NCBI GenBank assembly: GCA_002355455.1
Contig: AP017375.1
Span: forward strand, 2,232,001-2,296,000
Source: Stanieria sp. NIES-3757
Lineage (GTDB): Bacteria; Cyanobacteriota; Cyanobacteriia; Cyanobacteriales; Xenococcaceae
Length of the DNA stretch: 64,000 nucleotides
Direction: 5' to 3'
Made by a program: the position numbers and the translations under genes. Positions 14,505-24,019 of this stretch are shown in pieces. Positions within the stretch are counted from its first letter, which is position 1; the number at the start of each line of letters is the position of its first letter. The notes below the pieces were generated by a model that was not told where the DNA came from, ran no database searches, and was given only the letters and a program-made list of their open reading frames with translations.

Positions 14505-17249
14505 ATGCTGCTAAACCTAACTGAGCTTCTCTTGGCTAATTCTTCTTTTATGCCCCACGGGATGTGCTATTTGTGGAAGCCGGGGCTAGTAGGGCTGCAT
14601 CTGCTTAGTAACGCGGTAATTGCGTTGTCTTACTTTTCAATCCCTTTTACGTTAGTTTATATTCTGCGTAAACGACCAGATATCCCATTTAATGGGATTT
14701 TTTTGTTATTTGCTGCTTTTATCGTTTCTTGTGGTATCGGTCACGCCTTTGATATTTGGACATTATGGCATCCTAATTATTGGTTAGCAGGCAACATTAA
14801 GGCAATGACGGCATCAGTTTCTTTATTAACTGCGATCGCTCTAATTAAAGTAATTCCGCAAATTATTGCTTTACCATCTCCTCAACAAATGCAAGAACAA
14901 ATTAGAGAGCGCGAACAAGCAGAAATAGAATTAATTAAAGAAAGACACTTTCTTCAAACACTACTCAATAACCTCTCTGACGGGATTGTTGCCTGCGACC
15001 AAAATGGTGTACTGACCTTATTTAATCAAGCAACACAAGAAATTCACGGCTTACCCCAACAGTTTATTCATAGTGAAAATTGGGCGCAATATTACGATCT
15101 CTATTTACCTGATGGTCAGACAATGATGTCTCCAGAAGAAATTCCTTTGTTTCGGGCATTACATGGAGAAGCTGTCAGAAATGTAGAAATGATGATTATT
15201 CCCAAACAAGGTGAACCTCGTCTGTTGCTAGCTAATGGAGATCCGATTATTGCTTCCGACGGAGAAAAGCTTGGTGCAGTAGTAGCAATGCGCGATATTA
15301 CTGAACGCAAACTAATTGAGGAAGCTTTACACGAAAGTGAAGCACGTTTTTCAGAAGCTTTTAGCAATGCTGCGATTGGAATAGCAATTGTTTCCTTAGA
15401 AGGACAATGGTTAGAAATTAATCCTGCTTTATGTCAGATGCTTAATTATTCAGAAGCAGAGTTATTAGCAACTAATTATCAATCAATTACCTATCCTGAA
15501 GATTTAGACCGAGATTTATTATATGTAGAGCAATTAATTTCAGGAGAAATTAGCTCCTGTCAAATCGAAAAAAGATATCTCAGCAAACAAGGTGAGATTG
15601 TTTGGGTGCATCTTAGTGTTTCCGTCGTTAAAAATGAGAAAAATCAGCCTTTATATTTTGTTGCTTTAATTAAAAATATTACTCATCGCAAGGAAGCAGA
15701 ACAAGCTCTACGAGAAAGTGAAAGACGTTTTCGGGCTATTTTTAATTCTATGTTTCAGTTTATCGGTTTACTCAAACCCGATGGAACTGTCTTAGAAGTC
15801 AATCAAACTGCTCTTGATTTTGGTGGATTTAAATTAGAAGAAATAGTAAATCGTCCTTTTTGGGAAATTAGTTGGTGGCGGATCGATAATAAAACTCAGT
15901 ATCAACTTCAACAGGCAATTACACAAGCTGCATCAGGAGAGTTTGTTCGTTATGAAGTAGATATTCTTGGGGCAAACGAGCGAATTGCCACGATTGATTT
16001 TTCGATTAAACCAGTTCGCGATGAAACTGGGCAAATTAGCTTATTAATTCCAGAAGGCAGAGATATTACAGCTAGTAAAAAAATTCAAGAAGAATTAAGA
16101 AAAAACGAACAACGCTGGCAACTAGCAATTCAAAGTACAGGAGATGGAATCTGGGACTGGAATGTCCAAACTAATGAAGTTTACTACTCGCCTCGTTGGA
16201 AAGAAATGCGTGGTTATCAAAATGATGAAATTAGAGGTAATTTAGAGCAATGGGCAGAACTAGTTTATCCTGATGATTATGAGCTAGTTATGAAAGCAGT
16301 AGAGCAACATTTTAACAAACGGATTCCTTTTAAACTCGAATATCGCACTTTACATCGTGATGGTTCTTATCGTTGGATTTTGACTCAAGGACAGGCAGTC
16401 TGGGACAAAATTGGTCAAGTAATACGGATGGTTGGTGCAGAAACCGATATTACTGAGCGTAAACAAGCCCAAACTGAACTTGCCCAACTTAACGAACAAT
16501 TAGAAGAACGAGTTAGACAACGCACTTCACAACTAGAACAAGTTAATAAAATTTTGTTAGCAACGACTAGCCAACTTGAAAAACGCAATCAAGAACTAGA
16601 CCAATTTGCCTATGTGGCTTCCCACGATCTTAAAGCACCGTTGAGAGCGATCGCAAATTTATCCGAGTGGCTCGAAGAAGACTTAGAAGACAAACTCGAC
16701 GACGACACCAGACACAATTTAAACTTATTGCGGGGTAGAGTTCATCGACTCGAAAATTTGATTAATGGTTTACTCGCTTATTCTCGCGTTGGTCGAGTCA
16801 GTTCGGAATTTCAGTTAGTATCTGTTGAGCGACTTTTGAACGACATTATTGATTCTTTGGCAGTACCTCCCGAATTTACCATTGAAATTATTGGTGAAAT
16901 GCCTACTTTACGAACCCAATTATTGCCTTTGCAGCAAACTTTGAGCAATTTAATTGACAATGCCATTACTCATCATCCGCGTCAAGATGGGAAAGTTTCT
17001 ATCTCTGTAGTTGAGCAAGAAAACTTTTATGAATTTACTATTACAGATGATGGGAAAGGTATCGATCCCAAATATCATGATAAAATCTTCACGATTTTTC
17101 AAACTTTGGAGGCAAGAGACAACAAAGAAAGCACGGGTATTGGACTATCGATTGTTAAAAAAGCTGTAGAAAATCAAGGAGGAGCGATCGCGCTTAAATC
17201 TCAACTAGGACAAGGAAGTAGCTTTCGGTTTACTTGGAAAAAAAATTAA
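14505..17249 (+). CDS. ethylene-receptor-like multi-PAS sensor histidine kinase
   Basis: 914 residues. The N-terminus (about 15-120) has three hydrophobic helices matching the ETR1 ethylene-binding module: HGMCYLWKPGL, SNAVIALSYFSIP, FIVSCGIGH and WHPNYWLAGNIKAMTA. Cys76 and His80 align with the copper ligands Cys65 and His69, Tyr43 with Tyr32, and Lys99 with Lys91, but Asn36 replaces the key Asp25. Four PAS domains follow (about 145-265, 275-400, 405-525, 535-655), then a coiled coil, a phytochrome-style HisKA with His707 (SHDLKAPLRA), and an ATPase with a GIGLSIV box. It is a membrane sensor. An Rcp1-like receiver gene follows 366 bp downstream. Ethylene binding is doubtful given the Asn. 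Confidence 0.9.
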   Translation: MLLNLTELLLANSSFMPHGMCYLWKPGLVGLHLLSNAVIALSYFSIPFTLVYILRKRPDIPFNGIFLLFAAFIVSCGIGHAFDIWTLWHPNYWLAGNIKAMTASVSLLTAIALIKVIPQIIALPSPQQMQEQIREREQAEIELIKERHFLQTLLNNLSDGIVACDQNGVLTLFNQATQEIHGLPQQFIHSENWAQYYDLYLPDGQTMMSPEEIPLFRALHGEAVRNVEMMIIPKQGEPRLLLANGDPIIASDGEKLGAVVAMRDITERKLIEEALHESEARFSEAFSNAAIGIAIVSLEGQWLEINPALCQMLNYSEAELLATNYQSITYPEDLDRDLLYVEQLISGEISSCQIEKRYLSKQGEIVWVHLSVSVVKNEKNQPLYFVALIKNITHRKEAEQALRESERRFRAIFNSMFQFIGLLKPDGTVLEVNQTALDFGGFKLEEIVNRPFWEISWWRIDNKTQYQLQQAITQAASGEFVRYEVDILGANERIATIDFSIKPVRDETGQISLLIPEGRDITASKKIQEELRKNEQRWQLAIQSTGDGIWDWNVQTNEVYYSPRWKEMRGYQNDEIRGNLEQWAELVYPDDYELVMKAVEQHFNKRIPFKLEYRTLHRDGSYRWILTQGQAVWDKIGQVIRMVGAETDITERKQAQTELAQLNEQLEERVRQRTSQLEQVNKILLATTSQLEKRNQELDQFAYVASHDLKAPLRAIANLSEWLEEDLEDKLDDDTRHNLNLLRGRVHRLENLINGLLAYSRVGRVSSEFQLVSVERLLNDIIDSLAVPPEFTIEIIGEMPTLRTQLLPLQQTLSNLIDNAITHHPRQDGKVSISVVEQENFYEFTITDDGKGIDPKYHDKIFTIFQTLEARDNKESTGIGLSIVKKAVENQGGAIALKSQLGQGSSFRFTWKKN

Positions 17250-17615
17250 TTTAGTAATCAGGTGAGCGGCAAGATTCAAACATTAGAACGTTGGACTAAA
17301 ACTTTATTAAAAATCAAGTAACAAGGATTGAAAATCAAAGTTGTTAATAATAAATTAACTTAATCAAAGCTTGATTTAACTCTCTATCTTTTAGCTGAGG
17401 CAAAGAATTTTAAAAATATTTAATATAATATTGCTCTTGTTAATTTTGTTGATAAGTGTTGGGTAATCTTTAATTAAAGCAACTTCCTTAATAACTCTTT
17501 CAATTTGGCTTTCTTAGACAAAAGAGAAAAAAAGAGTTAATCTAGGAAGTCGAGTTAAAAATATTACTAACATCACAATTAAATCAACAATATATTCAAG
17601 ATATTTAGGAGAATA
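17250..17615 (+). other. intergenic region between kinase and receiver genes
   Basis: This 366-bp AT-rich gap within a run of plus-strand signalling genes contains no recognisable gene. An AGGAGA Shine-Dalgarno sequence sits just before the receiver start at 17616. A separate promoter for the downstream genes is possible. Confidence 0.4.
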
Positions 17616-18047
17616 ATGGAGGATAAAATTATTAATATTTTGCTCATTGAAGATGATCAAGTTGATGTCATGAATGTCCGAAGAGCGTTTAAAAAAAACC
17701 ATATTGCCAACCCTCTTTACGTAGCACAAAATGGCTTAGAAGCCTTAGACATGTTGCGTTCTCATGACAATCAACCCCCTGTAGTTCCTAAAACACGACG
17801 GTTGATTTTGCTGGATCTTAATATGCCTAAAATGAATGGATTAGAGTTTCTTCATAAACTTCGAGAAGATCCTGAATTAAAACCAACCCCAGTAATTGTG
17901 ATGACTACCTCTGACGAAGACAAAGATAGAATTGAAGCCTATAACTTGAATGTAGCAGGTTATATTGTTAAACCAGTTACTTTTGGTAATTTTGCTGAAG
18001 TAATGAGTACTTTAAACAAGTACTGGACTTTGTGTGAGATGCCTTAA
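17616..18047 (+). CDS. Rcp1-like single-domain response regulator
   Basis: 143 residues of the small receiver type that pairs with phytochrome-style kinases. LLIEDDQVDVMNVRRAF at the start is the Rcp1 signature, with acceptor Asp67 in LILLDLNMPKMNGLEFL, VMTTSDED, and Lys in IVKPV. There is no output domain. The upstream kinase has the matching HisKA subtype (SHDLKAPLRA), so the two are probably cognate. The next kinase begins 38 bp downstream, which suggests co-transcription. Confidence 0.88.
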   Translation: MEDKIINILLIEDDQVDVMNVRRAFKKNHIANPLYVAQNGLEALDMLRSHDNQPPVVPKTRRLILLDLNMPKMNGLEFLHKLREDPELKPTPVIVMTTSDEDKDRIEAYNLNVAGYIVKPVTFGNFAEVMSTLNKYWTLCEMP

Positions 18048-18085
18048 TTTGGTCAGCAACCAGCCAGAACAATAAATAATAACCA

Positions 18086-19294
18086 ATGACTTATGATAAT
18101 TTAAAAATTTTATTAGTAGATGATGATGAAGTAGATCGTATTGCAGTTAAACGCGCCCTTAATAAAACTCGTTTAAAAGTTGAACTTACTGAAGCTGATG
18201 CTAGCAAGTCAGCAATAGCTAATTTGGTAGAGCAATCTTTTGAAATTATTTTACTTGATTATCGGTTGCCTGACTGTACTGGCTTAGAATTAATTAGTCA
18301 AATTAAACAATTAAAAATAGATACCCCTTTCATTGTCTTAACAGGGCAAGGTGACGAAGAAATTGCCGTAGAAATTATGAAAGCGGGAGCGTCGGACTAT
18401 CTTGCTAAAAGCAAAATTGAACCGACAAATCTTGCCAAATCTATTAAAAATGCTATTCGTCTTTATCAAGCAGAAAAAGCAGTTGCGATCGCGAATCGTC
18501 AACTACGTTTAACTAATGAATTATTATTACAAAAGAATCAAGAATTAGAACAAAAACAGCAACAAATTCAGTTAAAAAATCTCGAATTACAAGAAGCTTA
18601 TAACCTTAAATCTCAGTTTTTAGCAACTATGTCCCATGAATTGCGAACTCCGATGAATGCAATTATGGGTTTTTCTCAATTATTATTACGTCAGTATCCC
18701 GATCCTTTAAGTAAAACACAGCAAGATATAGTAGAACGAATTTTTAACAATAGTCAAAATCTGCTGAATATGATCAATGAAATGCTCGATTTTTCTAAAA
18801 TTGAAGCAGGTAAATTAGAACTTTCTTTTCAGGAATTCGATCTGGTTCAGCTAGTTACCCTGACAGTAGAAGAATTACGTTCTTTAGCAATTCAACAAAA
18901 AATTGATTTAAAAACAGACATTAATTTAAATAATCAGACAGTCTACCAAGATAAAAACAGTATCAAGCGAATTTTAATTAATTTAATTTCTAATGCGATT
19001 AAATTTACCGAACATGGAGAAGTACGAGTTACCATGACAAAAATCGACTCGGATAAATTAGCGATCGCTGTTGAAGATACTGGGATAGGCATTGCACCAG
19101 AAAATCTCCAAACTATTTTTCAAGCTTTTCGACAAATCGATCAAACTTTTACTCGTAAATATTCGGGAACAGGTTTAGGCTTGGCAATTACTGACTCTTT
19201 AGTCAAAATGATTGGAGGAACAATTTCAGTTAAAAGTCAATTGGGAAAAGGCTCAATCTTTGAAGTTGAAATCCCTCGTAAGGCTAATGTTTAA
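18086..19294 (+). CDS. receiver-histidine kinase protein (REC-HisKA-HATPase)
   Basis: 402 residues. The N-terminal receiver has VDDDEVDR and acceptor Asp58 (IILLDYRLPDCTG). A long coiled coil (about 125-175) rich in Gln and Glu follows. HisKA has His184 (SHELRTPMNAIMGF), and the ATPase carries NAIKF, EDTGIGI and GTGLGLAI boxes. It is soluble and has no sensor domain, so its kinase activity is probably set by phosphorylation of its own receiver, for example by the upstream multi-PAS kinase. It is 38 bp after the Rcp1-like gene and 64 bp before another protein of the same architecture. Confidence 0.9.
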   Translation: MTYDNLKILLVDDDEVDRIAVKRALNKTRLKVELTEADASKSAIANLVEQSFEIILLDYRLPDCTGLELISQIKQLKIDTPFIVLTGQGDEEIAVEIMKAGASDYLAKSKIEPTNLAKSIKNAIRLYQAEKAVAIANRQLRLTNELLLQKNQELEQKQQQIQLKNLELQEAYNLKSQFLATMSHELRTPMNAIMGFSQLLLRQYPDPLSKTQQDIVERIFNNSQNLLNMINEMLDFSKIEAGKLELSFQEFDLVQLVTLTVEELRSLAIQQKIDLKTDINLNNQTVYQDKNSIKRILINLISNAIKFTEHGEVRVTMTKIDSDKLAIAVEDTGIGIAPENLQTIFQAFRQIDQTFTRKYSGTGLGLAITDSLVKMIGGTISVKSQLGKGSIFEVEIPRKANV

Positions 19295-19358
19295 ATATAT
19301 CTTTTTGTATAAGATGAAGAGTATTTAACAAAAATCTAAAGTTAATCTTTGTAAATTA

Positions 19359-20426
19359 ATGTCTGACCGGCCGAATGTCAAAGGTAGCTATATCTTAGCT
19401 GTAGATGATATTCCTGATAATCTTTTTTTGATTCAACTAGCTTTGGAACAAGAAGGACATCAAGTTGTTCTAGTTAATGATGGTGCTACAGCTTTAAGAC
19501 AAATTCAAAAATCTCCGCCTGCTCTAATTTTGCTCGATGTCATGATGCCCGGTATGGATGGTTATGAAGTAACTCGCAGGGTTCGTCAAGAGCTTAATTT
19601 GTCTTATATTCCCATTATCTTAATTACCGCACGAGAAGAATCTAGTTTAGTAGAAGGTTTGGATGCAGGGGCAGATGAGTTTATTCGTAAACCAGTTCAA
19701 ATTGACGAATTGCAAGCTCGGGTTCGTTCGATGTTGCGTCTGAAACAAACTATCGATCAACGGGAAAATTTTGTCTCCTGTTTAACTCATGACTTGCGTA
19801 CTCCTCTTGTCGCAGCTAATCGAATGTTAGCTTTGATGCAGCAAGAAGCTTTTGGTGAAGTTACAGAAGCAATGAAGGAAGCAATTACTCACATTGTCAG
19901 TAGTAATCAAAATCTGCTTCAGATGTTAAATACTTTACTGGAAGCTCATCATTATGAAGTTGGTGGCAAAATTCTCAGTTTTATTCCCTGTGACATTCAA
20001 TCATTAATTAAAGAAGTTGTAATTGAACTTCAACCTTTAGCAGAAGAAAAAAATCTAGTCATTAAACAAGATTTAACTCCAGAAGTTGACAAAATTTATG
20101 GCGATCGCATCGAATTGCGAAGACTCATAGCTAACTTAATCGGTAATGCAATTAAATATACTGATTCTGGTTATATCAAAATTAATTTGTACCAAAAAGA
20201 CCAACAAATTATTATTGAAATAGAAGATACAGGTATTGGTATTACTCCTGAAAATTTACCTAATATTTTTGAAAGATATCATCAAGGTAATCATCGGCGT
20301 TCTGGGAAGGGATTAGGGCTTTATCTTTGTCGCCAAATTGTTTCTACTCATCAAGGTAAAATTTTCGTTCAATCTGAATTAGACAAAGGAACTACTTTTA
20401 CGGTTTGTTTACCTCTATCTATTTAA
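19359..20426 (+). CDS. receiver-histidine kinase protein (REC-HisKA-HATPase), second
   Basis: 355 residues with receiver (VDDIPDN, acceptor Asp60 in LILLDVMMPGMDG), short linker, HisKA with His144 (THDLRTPLVAANRML) and an ATPase with NAIKY, EDTGIGI and GKGLGLYL boxes. Compared with the preceding kinase it lacks the long coiled coil and has a different HisKA subtype. It closes a plus-strand run of four two-component genes. It is probably the last step of a relay; no sensor domain is present. Confidence 0.9.
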   Translation: MSDRPNVKGSYILAVDDIPDNLFLIQLALEQEGHQVVLVNDGATALRQIQKSPPALILLDVMMPGMDGYEVTRRVRQELNLSYIPIILITAREESSLVEGLDAGADEFIRKPVQIDELQARVRSMLRLKQTIDQRENFVSCLTHDLRTPLVAANRMLALMQQEAFGEVTEAMKEAITHIVSSNQNLLQMLNTLLEAHHYEVGGKILSFIPCDIQSLIKEVVIELQPLAEEKNLVIKQDLTPEVDKIYGDRIELRRLIANLIGNAIKYTDSGYIKINLYQKDQQIIIEIEDTGIGITPENLPNIFERYHQGNHRRSGKGLGLYLCRQIVSTHQGKIFVQSELDKGTTFTVCLPLSI

Positions 20427-20569
20427 TCTTTACAAAATTTAATTAACTATAACTAAAGAAGGATTTATTGAGGAGTTCTTTTTGATAAATATTGAAAGGC
20501 AAGTAGCTTTTAACAGGTTGTCTGAGAAGTCTAAAATAATACATTTACGCCCTCTAAATCCACGCCAGT

Positions 20570-20622
20570 TCCTACAACGGAGAGAACGGACTGGCTCCCC
20601 AAATTTGGGGGTTAGGGGGGCA
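20570..20622. repeat. interspersed palindromic repeat
   Basis: A GC-richer patch in AT-rich DNA with a perfect palindrome CCCCAAATTTGGGG at 20597-20610, preceded by an imperfect CCAGT/ACTGG pairing and followed by a G-rich run. It resembles the short dispersed repeats common in cyanobacterial intergenic DNA. An ORF across it is not credible. Confidence 0.5.
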
Positions 20623-20710
20623 AAAATAAGTACTAAAGTAGCCGACAAAACTTTTCAGACATTCTCTAAATTAGCAATCTATTTTAAAAACTATATTTAA
20701 TTTAAATTCA

Positions 20711-21520
20711 ATGAAAGGATTAACAGGAAAAAATGTTTTGATCACTGGTGCAACTTCTGGGATTGGGCAAGCGATCGCAGTTCGTTTTGTTTTAGAAGGT
20801 GCTAATGTAGCTCTTAATTATCGCAATGATCCTGATAAACTTGATGAGACTAAAGAGTTAATCGAACAGAATTGTTCTCAAGTTACAGGTTGTGGTGGTC
20901 AAGCAATTCCAGTAGAAGGAGATGTTTCTGAACCAGAAGATGTTGTCAGAATGTGTCAAGAAGTCATTGAAAAATTAGGTAGTTTAGATATTTTAATTAA
21001 TAATGCTGGGTTTCAAAAAGCTAGTCCTTCTCATCAAATTGAATTAGCTGATTTTGACCAAGTAATTGCTGTTAATCTACGAGGTGCTTATCTTTGTGCT
21101 ACAGAAGCAATCAAACATTTTTTAGCAACCAAACGAGCCGGTATTATTATTAATGTTTCTTCTGTTCATGAAATTATTCCTCGTCCGCAATATCTCAGCT
21201 ATTCAATTAGTAAAGGTGGTATGGCAAACATGACCAAAACTCTAGCACTAGAATATGCCCCACAAGGAATTAGAATAAATGCGATCGCTCCTGGAGCAAC
21301 GGCTACACCAATTAATGACTGGCAAGATGACCCCGAACAGAAACAAGAAATAGAAAGACATATTCCGATGGGTAGAGTTGGTACATCAGAAGAAATGGCT
21401 GCTATTACTGCATTTTTGGCTTCTGATGAGGCTGCTTATATCACAGGTCAAACTTTGTTTGTTGATGGTGGTTTAACTCTTTATGCCGATTTTTTACAAC
21501 CGTGGTCGGCAGGAGAATAA
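20711..21520 (+). CDS. short-chain dehydrogenase, glucose 1-dehydrogenase type
   Basis: 269 residues of the classical SDR family. The Rossmann motif TGATSGIGQ begins at about residue 13, NNAG is present, the catalytic Ser is in NVSSVHEI, and the YSISK motif supplies Tyr and Lys. The sequence AIAPGATATPINDW and the closing ITGQTLFVDGGLTLY are typical of glucose/ribitol dehydrogenases that oxidise sugars with NAD(P). The substrate is inferred from family similarity only. The gene is monocistronic; neighbours give no pathway hint. Confidence 0.85.
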   Translation: MKGLTGKNVLITGATSGIGQAIAVRFVLEGANVALNYRNDPDKLDETKELIEQNCSQVTGCGGQAIPVEGDVSEPEDVVRMCQEVIEKLGSLDILINNAGFQKASPSHQIELADFDQVIAVNLRGAYLCATEAIKHFLATKRAGIIINVSSVHEIIPRPQYLSYSISKGGMANMTKTLALEYAPQGIRINAIAPGATATPINDWQDDPEQKQEIERHIPMGRVGTSEEMAAITAFLASDEAAYITGQTLFVDGGLTLYADFLQPWSAGE

Positions 21521-21715
21521 GACTATTTACTAATAACTTAATATATCCGATGAACGATGGTTCTTCGAGATAAAATTTCTATTATTTTAATGCGAGCAAA
21601 TAATTATATTTATTACCTATTTTTGAGAGCAAATCTAAGATAGTTAACCTTTTATTTATAGGTAATTATTTCTTGAAATTATCCTAAAGGAGGTGAAAAA
21701 TCGCTCGCTAGTATT

Positions 21716-21931
21716 ATGGCGAATATATTAAGTAAAAAAGGCTTATCTAAAATACTTATCTGGGTAACGGCTGAAATTATTTTAAACCTGATTGGATTAG
21801 ACGACTTAGCGGATTATAGTGAATTTATTTTTGAGCATAAATTAGTAATAGCACAAATAATTATAGCACCTACTCTACCTAAAATTCCTAATCAGCAATT
21901 ACCCCTCTCAGTTCTAAATTATTCTATTTGA
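21716..21931 (+). CDS. small conserved-looking cyanobacterial protein
   Basis: 71 residues. The core ILIWVTAEIILNLIGLDDLADYSEFIFE contains a hydrophobic helix followed by an acidic turn and resembles a family of small cyanobacterial proteins of unknown function. A very strong AAAGGAGGTGA lies at 21686-21696, but 19 bases before the ATG, which is longer than ideal. The last 20 residues look less conserved. No function is proposed. Confidence 0.45.
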   Translation: MANILSKKGLSKILIWVTAEIILNLIGLDDLADYSEFIFEHKLVIAQIIIAPTLPKIPNQQLPLSVLNYSI

Positions 21932-22191
21932 ACAATCTTTCTTACTTAAATAGTAAAAGTACGAGTTTAACACTATTTTTATAGTTTAAAATAATTTACT
22001 CGTCTGCTTTCATTTCAGCATACAAAACTTAATCTTTTTTTGTTTCTGTTCTTTTCGGGATCGCTAAATTTGATTATAGATTATATCTTCAGGTCGATTT
22101 AAATAATTAATAATTTTGAGAAAATTTTATTTATATCAAAAATGCTCGATAAATTTGTTAATTAATTTACTCACCTAGCCTCAGTAATCCC

Positions 22192-22470
22192 ATGACTCAA
22201 ATTTTTTTCCCCGAAGGTTTAGAACTCAAAAATAAACAACTCTGTTGTTATTTTAATCATACCAATAAAATTGTTATCGCCCGTCTTCATGGTATTGCCA
22301 AAAGAGATTGTGAAAGAGTAATTTTCCCTCAAGAGCGTTTTTTGTTTGAAGCACCTATTGATAGTGAACTTGAAATAGTTCAATTTTATTCAACTAATAT
22401 TTTTAAAGATATTATTCCTTGCTCTGAACTAATTGTTAGAGAAAAAAATCTTACAAATGTTACTTATTAA
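22192..22470 (+). CDS. DUF1830 family protein
   Basis: 92 residues matching the cyanobacterial DUF1830 pattern: [19 protein letters not shown], then [23 protein letters not shown] and DIIPCSEL. The family function is unknown; it is probably a small soluble beta-rich protein. It ends 17 bp before a group 2 sigma factor gene on the same strand, so the two are likely co-transcribed. Confidence 0.75.
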   Translation: MTQIFFPEGLELKNKQLCCYFNHTNKIVIARLHGIAKRDCERVIFPQERFLFEAPIDSELEIVQFYSTNIFKDIIPCSELIVREKNLTNVTY

Positions 22471-22487
22471 TTAATCTTGGTTTAATT

Positions 22488-23363
22488 ATGTCAAATAACA
22501 TCGAAATTTATCTCAAACAAATTGGACGCATTCCTCTTCTCAATGCCACTCAGGAAATTGATTTAGCTAATCAAGTACAATTGATGTTGCCTTTACTAGA
22601 AAAAAAACAACTTACTCTAGAGGAACAAGAAATTGTTAGACAAGGACAATGGGCTAAACAACAAATGACTCAAGCAAATTTGCGTTTAGTAGTCTCCATT
22701 GCCAAAAAATATCAAAATCGTGGTTTATCTTTACTCGATCTCATTCAAGAAGGTAGTTTAGGCTTAATTCGAGCTATTGAAAAATTCGATCCTGATAAAG
22801 GATATAAATTCTCAACTTATGCTTATTGGTGGATTCGTCAAGCAGTAACTCGTGCGATCGCTAATCAATCGAGAGCAATTCGTTTACCAATTCATATTAT
22901 TCAAGACCTTAACAAAATTAAAAAAGCCACTCGTCAATTATCTCAAGAATTTGGTAGACAGCCTACTGAACGAGAAATAGCGAGAGAAATGAAAATAAGT
23001 TTAAAAAAACTCAGAATTATTAAAGCAGCAGCCCAAAAAACTAAATTAAAAAGCCTTAATGTCAAAATTGATGAAAATCAAACCGAGCTAGCTCAGATTT
23101 TAGCAACCGATTCTCCTTCTCCTACCGAAATTGTGACTGAAACTGAAAGAAGTAATCAGATTGCCACCCTACTAGAAACTCTTTCTCCTAAACAACAAAA
23201 TGTCATCTCTTTGCGTTATGGACTTGATGATGGTATTCCCAAAACCTATGAAGAAATAGGCACCCGTTGTGGTATCAGTCGTGAACGAGTTAGGCAAATT
23301 ATTCATAGAGCAATGAAACTGCTTAAAAAACGTGCTATTCAGCTTGAAGTATCCTTTGGATAA
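22488..23363 (+). CDS. group 2 RNA polymerase sigma factor (sigma-70 family)
   Basis: 291 residues. Region 1.2 is [20 protein letters not shown]. Region 2 contains [31 protein letters not shown] and [17 protein letters not shown]. Region 3 is [12 protein letters not shown]-like, and region 4.2 is [18 protein letters not shown]. There is no long region 1.1, so it is a non-essential group 2 sigma, probably for stress or dark/nutrient responses. It is less canonical than the sigma factor at 24588, with several insertions in region 1.2 and a divergent region 3. Preceded by DUF1830. Confidence 0.93.
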   Translation: MSNNIEIYLKQIGRIPLLNATQEIDLANQVQLMLPLLEKKQLTLEEQEIVRQGQWAKQQMTQANLRLVVSIAKKYQNRGLSLLDLIQEGSLGLIRAIEKFDPDKGYKFSTYAYWWIRQAVTRAIANQSRAIRLPIHIIQDLNKIKKATRQLSQEFGRQPTEREIAREMKISLKKLRIIKAAAQKTKLKSLNVKIDENQTELAQILATDSPSPTEIVTETERSNQIATLLETLSPKQQNVISLRYGLDDGIPKTYEEIGTRCGISRERVRQIIHRAMKLLKKRAIQLEVSFG

Positions 23364-23371
23364 TCTAAAGA

Positions 23372-24010
23372 TTAATTCAATCTAATTTTCTGTTCTGTTA
23401 CACTTAAGTGAGAAGTATCTCCGTTTAATTCCAGATGCCAATGGTGACAAGCGCGAACTAGCTTGACTAAACAACACAAAGAAGTATTGACAACAGGATC
23501 ACCTTTGACCAATCCTCTGGTAACATTTAATACTGAGACACTATGACCAACTAAAAGGATATTTTCAGTATATTTACTGACTAGCTTTTGTGCGATCGCC
23601 ATAGTTCTAGTTTTGACTTCTATTTCACTTTCGGGATAGCGAGGAAAAATCTGAGATTGATAAGTCCAATCAATACGGGGATAATGACTCTCCAAATATT
23701 CTCTTGGATGAATTTGAGGTAATTCACTCATCCAATCTGGGTTATGCCATTCACTTAATCCAGCTTCTAATTTAATCGGTAAATCTAGTATTTCTGCAAC
23801 CTCGTTAGCTGTTTGAATTGTGCGTAAAAAAGGGGATGAAAAAATGTGAGTAATTTGCTCTCCTTTAAGTCTACTCCCTAATTGTCTAGCTTGAATGAAA
23901 CCATCTTCAGATAGAGGCGGATCGTAACGTCTAATAGCATGATTAAACCATTGGGGGTTAACAAAATCAAACCGATTACCATGTCTGGCAAGCCAAACTG
24001 TTTGTCTCAT
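23372..24010 (-). CDS. histidine phosphatase superfamily (phosphoglycerate mutase-like)
   Basis: About 212 residues from ATG 24010; an upstream ATG at 24019 adds three residues. The N-terminal LARHGNRFD carries the phospho-accepting His (RHG motif). LSEDGFIQARQLGSRL, FSSPFLRTIQTA (second Arg) and LLVGHSVSVL (second catalytic His) complete the active site. It resembles eukaryotic UBASH3/TFC7-like phosphatases in the inserted FNHAIRRYDPPLS segment. The substrate is unknown. It is convergent with the sigma factor, with only 8 bp between stops. Confidence 0.85.
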   Translation of the reverse strand: MRQTVWLARHGNRFDFVNPQWFNHAIRRYDPPLSEDGFIQARQLGSRLKGEQITHIFSSPFLRTIQTANEVAEILDLPIKLEAGLSEWHNPDWMSELPQIHPREYLESHYPRIDWTYQSQIFPRYPESEIEVKTRTMAIAQKLVSKYTENILLVGHSVSVLNVTRGLVKGDPVVNTSLCCLVKLVRACHHWHLELNGDTSHLSVTEQKIRLN

Positions 24011-24019
24011 AAGCAACAT

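Noticed and set aside
20482-20700. 72-codon open frame in the gap before the SDR gene
   Set aside because: It spans a palindromic repeat, has no homologous look and lacks a ribosome binding site.
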